Part shown: positions 59,050 through 64,000 of the stretch, in pieces
Layout of the letters: every line of letters begins with the position of its first letter
Position numbering within the stretch: position 1 is the stretch's first letter
NCBI GenBank assembly: GCA_016720075.1
Contig: JADJXW010000005.1
Span: 1-64,000, forward strand
Direction: 5' to 3'
Origin: Pseudomonadota bacterium
Lineage (GTDB): Bacteria; Pseudomonadota; Gammaproteobacteria; Steroidobacterales; Steroidobacteraceae
Length of the DNA: 64,000 bases
The notes under the pieces: generated by a model
What the model saw: only the letters and a program-made list of their open reading frames with translations
What the model was told of the DNA's origin: nothing
The model's database searches: none
Translations under genes and position numbers: made by a program

Positions 59050-59862
59050 TCAGGTATCCAACAGGTCCGCCGGACATCCCGACGGGCAACGCATGATATC
59101 GGAATCGTCCGGCAGTCCGAATACTGGTGGGTAATGTACCCGCCACAGGTACAGCCCCCCGGCCGGCGCCGTGGCGGGCGCCCGACGACGGTCGCGGCCA
59201 GCCAACACTTCCGCGGCGAATCCGGGCTCGGCCTCGCCATGCCCGATATGGATCAGCAGGCCGGCGATGTTGCGCACCATGTGGTGCAGGAAGGCATTGG
59301 CCGTGACCTCCAGCAGCACGAAATCCCCTACCCGCCGCACCACCAGTCGCGACAGGTCACGCACCGGGGATTTCGCCTGGCATTCGGCCGCGCGCAGCGC
59401 GCTGAAATCGTGGTAGCCGACCAGATGCGCCGTGGCCGCCTGCATGCGCTCGGCATCCAGCGGCTTGTAGACGAACGCGGAACGCCCGGCCGCCAGCGCG
59501 CTGCGCGACATGCGGTTCAGGATGCAGTAGCGGTAAGTGCGGGCCTCGGCGGAATAGCGCGCGTGGAAGTGATCGGCAACCGTGAACGCCCAGCGCAGCG
59601 ATATGCCTGCCGGCAGTTGCGAATTGGCGCCCAGTACGAGCGCGCGCCCGGTTCGCTGCGCGCCGGAGTCGAAGTGCACCACCTGGCAACGCGCGTGCAC
59701 GCCGGCATCGGTGCGTCCGGCGGCTGTGATGTCCACGGGATGATCGAGCACCGAAGCCAGCGCCGCGGTGACCTCCTGCTGCACGCTGGGGGCGTCTTCC
59801 TGCTGCTGCCAGCCGGAAAACCCGCCGCCGTCGTATTCAAGACCGACGGCAAAGCGCGTCAT
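59050..59862 (-). CDS. truA: tRNA pseudouridine(38-40) synthase TruA
   Basis: 270 residues. Begins TRFAVGLEYDGGGFSGWQQQ. The catalytic Asp is Asp52 in AAGRTDAGVHARCQVVHFDS. SAEARTYRYCILNRMSRSAL and NAFLHHMVRNIAGLLIHIGH are TruA motifs. It modifies positions 38-40 of the anticodon arm of many tRNAs. It lies between fimV and accD. No frame break. Confidence 0.95.
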   Translation of the reverse strand: MTRFAVGLEYDGGGFSGWQQQEDAPSVQQEVTAALASVLDHPVDITAAGRTDAGVHARCQVVHFDSGAQRTGRALVLGANSQLPAGISLRWAFTVADHFHARYSAEARTYRYCILNRMSRSALAAGRSAFVYKPLDAERMQAATAHLVGYHDFSALRAAECQAKSPVRDLSRLVVRRVGDFVLLEVTANAFLHHMVRNIAGLLIHIGHGEAEPGFAAEVLAGRDRRRAPATAPAGGLYLWRVHYPPVFGLPDDSDIMRCPSGCPADLLDT

Positions 59863-59883
59863 CAGCGAACCCGCAGTTGGTGA

Positions 59884-62601
59884 TCAGCCCGGGATCGAGT
59901 CGATCAGGCGCTGGGCTTCCTGCTTCTGGCTGGCGGAACCTTCCTGCAGCACCTCGGTGAGAATGCTGCGCGCGCCGTCGGGATCGCCCATGTCCATGTA
60001 GGCCCGTGCCAGGTCGAGCTTGGTGCCCACCTCGCTCATCGTCACGGGTTCCATGTCCTGCTCGGTGGCATCGCCGCCGGAGGCCTGCATCGGATCGATG
60101 CGCTGCGTGCGCTGGTATTCACCGTCCACAGGCTGTTCGGCGCTGCCCACGTCCAGATCGAGGTTGAAGTCGGTCTCGGACATGGCCGCGCGCTTGCCGG
60201 TCTCGGCATCGGCATCCAGTTCGAAATCCAGCAGCGCAACCCGCGAGGTCGCATTGCTGTCGTCGGGCAGTTCGCCCAGCGGCAGCAGCTCCGTGGGCTG
60301 GTTGGCATCGTGGCTCTCGATGATCCGGCGCGAGGTTTCGTCGAGCCCGGCGACCAGCGTGGGCGCGTCAGGCGAGGACAGCGACTGCGTCAGGCGCGAG
60401 TCATCGAGCATGGTCTCGTTGGTGGAATCGAGCTTGCCGAGATCGAGGCCCAGGTCATCGAGCGCAAGCTCGGCCGTCTGGTCGCCGCCGAAATTCATCT
60501 GTGCGTCGAGCTTGCTGATGGCGGTGGCGCCCGCATCGAACTGCGGCTGCTCGACGGTGGGTTCCACATTCAGCTTCTGCGTGCCCAGGTCATCGTCGAA
60601 GCCGGGCTGCACCATCTGGCGCGTGGTGGCCGTGCGGGCCAGGTCATCGCCCCGTGACGGGTCATCCAGCATGAAATCCAGGCCCGCATCGAGCGTGGGC
60701 GCGATCTTGTTGCCGGGAATCGTGGAACCCAGGTCCATGTCGACGCCGCCATCGGGCGTCAGCGTCACGCCGGGCTCGCCATGCAGGTCGAAGTCGATGA
60801 GGTTCTGGCCGCCTTCCAGGTTCAGGTCGACCGTCGAGGGACCCGCGCCACTGAAGGACTGGTTGAACAGCGCGTCTTCCGGCGCGAGCTGCTTGCCCAT
60901 GATGACGACCTTTTCCCACTCGCCGGGCTGGGACTGGTCGCGGGTGTCGGCAAGGTCGCGGGCCGTCTGCAGGAACTGGTCCTTGTTGCCCCAGACGAAG
61001 AACACTTCCAGCAGCTTGAGCTTCAGGTCGCGGCGCTGCGGCTCGCGCTGGATGGCCAGACGCACCAGGTCGGCCGCCTGGTCGTACAGGCCATAGGCCA
61101 TGTGGAAGTCGGCCTCGGCCAGCGGGTCGCCCTGCTCCAGCGCCGCGGTGGCGTCGAGCGCGGGCGCGATCATGCTGGCCGTGCCCTCGTCCAGATCGAC
61201 GGTGCGGGTGTCCTTCTTGGTGAAGGTGGGCCGCTCGTGCGTGCCGGACTCTTCGACGACGATCCGGGCATCGTCGCGTTCGATGACGGGCTTGCGCAGC
61301 GGGTAGGTATCGGAGGAGATGTCGCGCTCGGCGGCGGCCGGCGCACTGACCGCGAACGGCGCGAGCGAATCCGGCCGTGACTCGCGGCGACGGCGCAGCG
61401 CGCGCGCGCCCACGAAGGCGGCCAGCAGCAGCACCAAGCCCACCGGCACGAACCAGAAATCCTTCAGCCGATCGAGCAGCGACGGGCCCTCGGGCTCCGC
61501 TGCCGGCTTGGCAGCAGGCTTCGGCGCAGGCGTTGCGGGCTCGGCAGCCGCAGGCTCGGTGGCGGCGGGTTCGGTAGCAGCAGGCGGAGTCTCGGCGGCC
61601 GGGGCCGGCGCAGGTGCTGCAGGCGCTGGCGCATTGCGACCACTGGACTGCAGGCGCGCGAGCTCGGCATTGCGAAGTTCGAGCAGGCGGCGGGATTCTG
61701 CCAGCTCGGTCTCGAGCTGGTTGACGCGATCGCGCAGCGCCTGGGTTTCGGCGCCGCCGCTGCCGGCGCCCGGGCTGCCCGGCGGAACCAGGCGCAGGCG
61801 CGCCTCGGGGGCAGAGCCACCCGCGCGGCCACCACTCCAGGCCGCTGCCTGGCGACGGACTTCCGAGGCCGCATCGCCAGGATCCACGGACGACACGGCT
61901 GCCTGATCGGGCAGGCGCAGCACGCTGCCGGCGCGAAGCTGGTTGATGTTGCCGTCGAAGGCCTGCTGGTTGGCGCGATAGATCGCGATCATCGCGCGGT
62001 CGGTCTGGCCGGCGCCGTACTGGCGCTGGGCTATGCCGGAGAGCGAATCCCCGTCACGCACGCTGTAGGAGCCATCGGTTGCGCCCGCCGCTGCCGGAGC
62101 AGGCGCCGCGGCCGGGGCCGGGGCCGCAGGGCGCGAAATGCTGCCGCTGCGTTCGCCGCCACCGGTGGTGGCCGCGGCAACGGGAGCCGAGGGAGCATTC
62201 TGGGGTGCAAACACCGGCGGATCGAAAAGCACCGTGTATTCGCGAAGGTTGCGCCCCCGCGCCCAGGTGGCCTCCACCAGCAGCGTGGCGAAAGGCTCGG
62301 TCATGGGCTGCGTCGAGGTGAGCTGGACGACCGTGCGACCGTCGGACAGGCGCACTGGCTTGACCGCGATGCCGCTCAGGAAGGCCGGATAATCCAGCCC
62401 GTAGCGGCTGAACGCATCGCGCGAGGCGATCTGCGTACGCAGGCTCGCAAGCTCTTCCGGAGTGGCAATCAGCTCGATTTCCGCGTTCAGCGGTGCGTTG
62501 AGCGTGGACTTGAGCTGGATATCGCCCAAACCCAACGCCAGCGACACACCGGGAACCGTCGCCAGCAGCGAGGCTGCCGTGCCTACAACCTTAAGACGCA
62601 T
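59884..62601 (-). CDS. fimV: FimV/HubP-family polar landmark protein
   Basis: 905 residues, intact. Signal peptide RLKVVGTAASLLATVPGVSL, then the FimV N-terminal domain with LGDIQLKSTLNAPLNAEIEL. A LysM domain lies around residues 177-228 (YSVRDGDSLSGIAQRQYGAG), a coiled coil around 290-320 (LRDRVNQLETELAESRRLLE), a long Pro/Ala stretch, and a single membrane span near 385-402. The highly acidic cytoplasmic part ends in a TPR-like FimV C-terminal domain (LDLARAYMDMGDPDGARSIL). FimV binds peptidoglycan and recruits type IV pilus and chemotaxis factors to the pole. The asd-fimV-truA order is typical of Pseudomonas relatives. Confidence 0.92.
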   Translation of the reverse strand: MRLKVVGTAASLLATVPGVSLALGLGDIQLKSTLNAPLNAEIELIATPEELASLRTQIASRDAFSRYGLDYPAFLSGIAVKPVRLSDGRTVVQLTSTQPMTEPFATLLVEATWARGRNLREYTVLFDPPVFAPQNAPSAPVAAATTGGGERSGSISRPAAPAPAAAPAPAAAGATDGSYSVRDGDSLSGIAQRQYGAGQTDRAMIAIYRANQQAFDGNINQLRAGSVLRLPDQAAVSSVDPGDAASEVRRQAAAWSGGRAGGSAPEARLRLVPPGSPGAGSGGAETQALRDRVNQLETELAESRRLLELRNAELARLQSSGRNAPAPAAPAPAPAAETPPAATEPAATEPAAAEPATPAPKPAAKPAAEPEGPSLLDRLKDFWFVPVGLVLLLAAFVGARALRRRRESRPDSLAPFAVSAPAAAERDISSDTYPLRKPVIERDDARIVVEESGTHERPTFTKKDTRTVDLDEGTASMIAPALDATAALEQGDPLAEADFHMAYGLYDQAADLVRLAIQREPQRRDLKLKLLEVFFVWGNKDQFLQTARDLADTRDQSQPGEWEKVVIMGKQLAPEDALFNQSFSGAGPSTVDLNLEGGQNLIDFDLHGEPGVTLTPDGGVDMDLGSTIPGNKIAPTLDAGLDFMLDDPSRGDDLARTATTRQMVQPGFDDDLGTQKLNVEPTVEQPQFDAGATAISKLDAQMNFGGDQTAELALDDLGLDLGKLDSTNETMLDDSRLTQSLSSPDAPTLVAGLDETSRRIIESHDANQPTELLPLGELPDDSNATSRVALLDFELDADAETGKRAAMSETDFNLDLDVGSAEQPVDGEYQRTQRIDPMQASGGDATEQDMEPVTMSEVGTKLDLARAYMDMGDPDGARSILTEVLQEGSASQKQEAQRLIDSIPG

Positions 62602-62706
62602 CAGGACTCCCCGAAAGACGAGGCAAAAAGAACCGAATCCCTTGATAAAACATACGTTTGGATTCGAATTCTCGCCTTGCAGCTACCGTCAGCAATATAA
62701 CTTAAC

Positions 62707-63729
62707 CTACAAATACTCGCGAACCAAAATTTCCGCGATCTGAACACTGTTCGTGGCGGCGCCCTTGCGGACGTTATCCGACACCACCCATAGGTTTAGG
62801 CCGCGTTCGTGAGAGATATCTTCACGTATCCGTCCGACATAAACCGTGTCGTGGTTCGCTGCCTCGGTGGCCGCCGTGGGGTACCCCCCGGCTACGTGCT
62901 CGTCCATGACTGTGATGCCGGGCGCATTTTCCAGCAGCCGGCGGGCCTCGGCGGCCGACAGCTTCTTGCGGGTCTCGATGTTGATGACCTCGGAATGGCC
63001 GAAGAACACCGGCACGCGCACCGCCGTGGCGTTCACCTGGATGGACTTGTCGCCCATGATCTTCTGGGTCTCCCAGAACATCTTCATTTCTTCCTTGGTG
63101 TAGCCGTTGTCCTGGAACTTGTCGATCTGCGGCACGCAGTTGAAGGCGATCTGCTTGGCGATCACCTTGGCCGTGACCGGCCTGCCCTGCAGCAGCTCCG
63201 CGGTCTGGTGCGCAAGCTCATCCACGGCTTCCTTGCCCGCGCCGGAGACCGACTGGTAGGTGGCCACGTTGATGCGCGTGATGCCGGCGGCATCGTGCAG
63301 CGGCTTCAGGGCCACCAGCATCTGGATGGTGGAGCAGTTGGGATTGGCGATGATGCCGTGGGTGCGGAACTGCGCGATGTCCTTCGGGTTCACCTCGGGC
63401 ACCACCAGCGGAATGTCGTCCTGGTAGCGGAACTGCGAGGTGTTGTCGATCACCACGCAGCCGGCAGCCGCGGCGATCGGCGCGTACTTGGCCGAGACGT
63501 CCGCGCCCGCGGAGAACAGGCCGATGTCGGCTTTCGAGAAGTCGAAGGTTTCCACGTCGAGCACGGGGTAGGACTTGCCCTTGAGCTTGACCGTCTTGCC
63601 CAGCGAGCGGTTGCTCGCCAGCGGATACAGCTCGCTGACCGGAAAATCGCGCTCTTCAAGAACGCTGATCATGGTGTCGCCCACGAGGCCCGTGGCCCCG
63701 AGTACCGCAACTCTCCAACCCTTGCTCAT
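62707..63729 (-). CDS. asd: Aspartate-semialdehyde dehydrogenase
   Basis: 340 residues. NADP-binding WRVAVLGATGLVGDTMISVL at the N-terminus. The active-site cysteine is in HGIIANPNCSTIQMLVALKP and the catalytic His in the FGHSEVINIETRKKLSAAEA region. SVSGAGKEAVDELAHQ and VPVFFGHS are conserved in this branch. It reduces aspartyl phosphate to the semialdehyde on the way to lysine, diaminopimelate, methionine and threonine. It lies 105 bases upstream of fimV and 38 bases after aroC. Confidence 0.95.
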   Translation of the reverse strand: MSKGWRVAVLGATGLVGDTMISVLEERDFPVSELYPLASNRSLGKTVKLKGKSYPVLDVETFDFSKADIGLFSAGADVSAKYAPIAAAAGCVVIDNTSQFRYQDDIPLVVPEVNPKDIAQFRTHGIIANPNCSTIQMLVALKPLHDAAGITRINVATYQSVSGAGKEAVDELAHQTAELLQGRPVTAKVIAKQIAFNCVPQIDKFQDNGYTKEEMKMFWETQKIMGDKSIQVNATAVRVPVFFGHSEVINIETRKKLSAAEARRLLENAPGITVMDEHVAGGYPTAATEAANHDTVYVGRIREDISHERGLNLWVVSDNVRKGAATNSVQIAEILVREYL

Positions 63730-63767
63730 TTCCTTCCTCTATTGATGTGCGCCCTGATCCGGCGCGT

Positions 63768-64000
63768 TCAGATGACGGGTGTCGATGTTCTCACATCGGC
63801 GTTCTGCGCCCGGTGGCGCAGGTAGTGATCCATGAGCGTCAGCGCCAGCATCGCCTCGGCGATGGGCGTGGCCCGCAGGCCCACGCAGGGGTCGTGACGG
63901 CCGGTGGTGATGACGTCAACCGGATTGCCGGCCAGGTCGATGGTGTGACCCGGCACCTGGATGCTCGAGGTGGGCTTGAACGCCACGTGGACGATGATCT
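63768..64000 (-). CDS. aroC: Chorismate synthase, C-terminal end (cut by window edge)
   Basis: The visible 76 codons read FKPTSSIQVPGHTIDLAGNP, TGRHDPCVGLRATPIAEAML and ALTLMDHYLRHRAQNADV before a TGA at 63768. GRHDPCVGxRAxPxxEAM is the third chorismate synthase signature, with the FMN/EPSP-binding Arg and His. It makes chorismate, the branch point of aromatic synthesis. The N-terminal three quarters lie beyond position 64000. The aroC-asd order is the normal one. Confidence 0.9.
   Translation of the reverse strand, partial: IIVHVAFKPTSSIQVPGHTIDLAGNPVDVITTGRHDPCVGLRATPIAEAMLALTLMDHYLRHRAQNADVRTSTPVI

Noticed and set aside
59000..64000. Search for CRISPR arrays, insertion sequences and attachment sites here and over the whole window
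   Set aside because: No regularly spaced repeats, no transposase or integrase motifs, and no duplicated tRNA 3' ends were seen by reading.

Overview
The window looks like a GC-rich gammaproteobacterial chromosome of the Xanthomonadales / Nevskiales / Steroidobacterales type. This rests on two conserved gene neighbourhoods: tRNA-Arg/His/Lys/Leu-tig-clpP-clpX-lon-tRNA-Val-tRNA-Asp-ppiD, and aroC-asd-fimV-truA-accD-folC-SPOR-cvpA-purF. The taxonomic placement is inference from synteny and protein families; no search was run.

About twenty genes, including essential ones (rnhA, clpP, folC, pgi), are broken by single-base indels that simple base insertion or deletion repairs. I read these as uncorrected sequencing errors of a draft assembly, densest in the first 17 kb. 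I give whole-gene spans and say where frames change.

1-18.9 kb (all minus strand, read right to left): a Wzx/Wzy-dependent surface polysaccharide cluster. It makes nucleotide sugars (TviB-type UDP-HexNAc dehydrogenase, UDP-glucuronate epimerase, Gmd and Fcl for GDP-fucose, RmlB, Pgi), and carries a Wzi-like outer-membrane protein, a long SLBB export protein, a Wzz-like co-polymerase, a flippase, a Wzy/WaaL-like polymerase or ligase, one glycosyltransferase and two asparagine-synthase-like amidotransferases (the second cut by the left edge). A MazEF pair sits inside it, and a remnant of an epimerase 3' end flanks gmd-fcl.

18.9-28.7 kb: housekeeping block dnaQ, rnhA, a YafS-like methyltransferase, mltD, fabI, a dicarboxylate/amino-acid symporter and ppiD, then a small accessory insert (DUF6152 protein, an unnamed secreted protein, an NTF2-like protein).

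28.7-37.5 kb: tRNAs, lon, an inserted sugar-phosphate transferase plus Sfp-type phosphopantetheinyl transferase, clpX, clpP, trigger factor (with an in-frame stop) and four more tRNAs.

37.7-44.0 kb: a divergent sulfide-response module: an SqrR/BigR-like repressor with two conserved cysteines, facing sulfide:quinone oxidoreductase, a DUF2892 membrane protein, and an RND efflux adaptor and pump, with a tandem palindromic operator between.

44.0-54.2 kb: tRNA-Pro, folD, cysS, lpxH, a five-gene oligopeptide ABC transporter, miaE and a receiver-Ser/Thr kinase fusion. 54.2-64 kb: purF, cvpA, SPOR protein, folC, accD, truA, fimV, asd and the 3' end of aroC. No gene-free stretch longer than 300 bases was found. 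Expected neighbours hupB, gloB and trpFBA are missing from their usual places.
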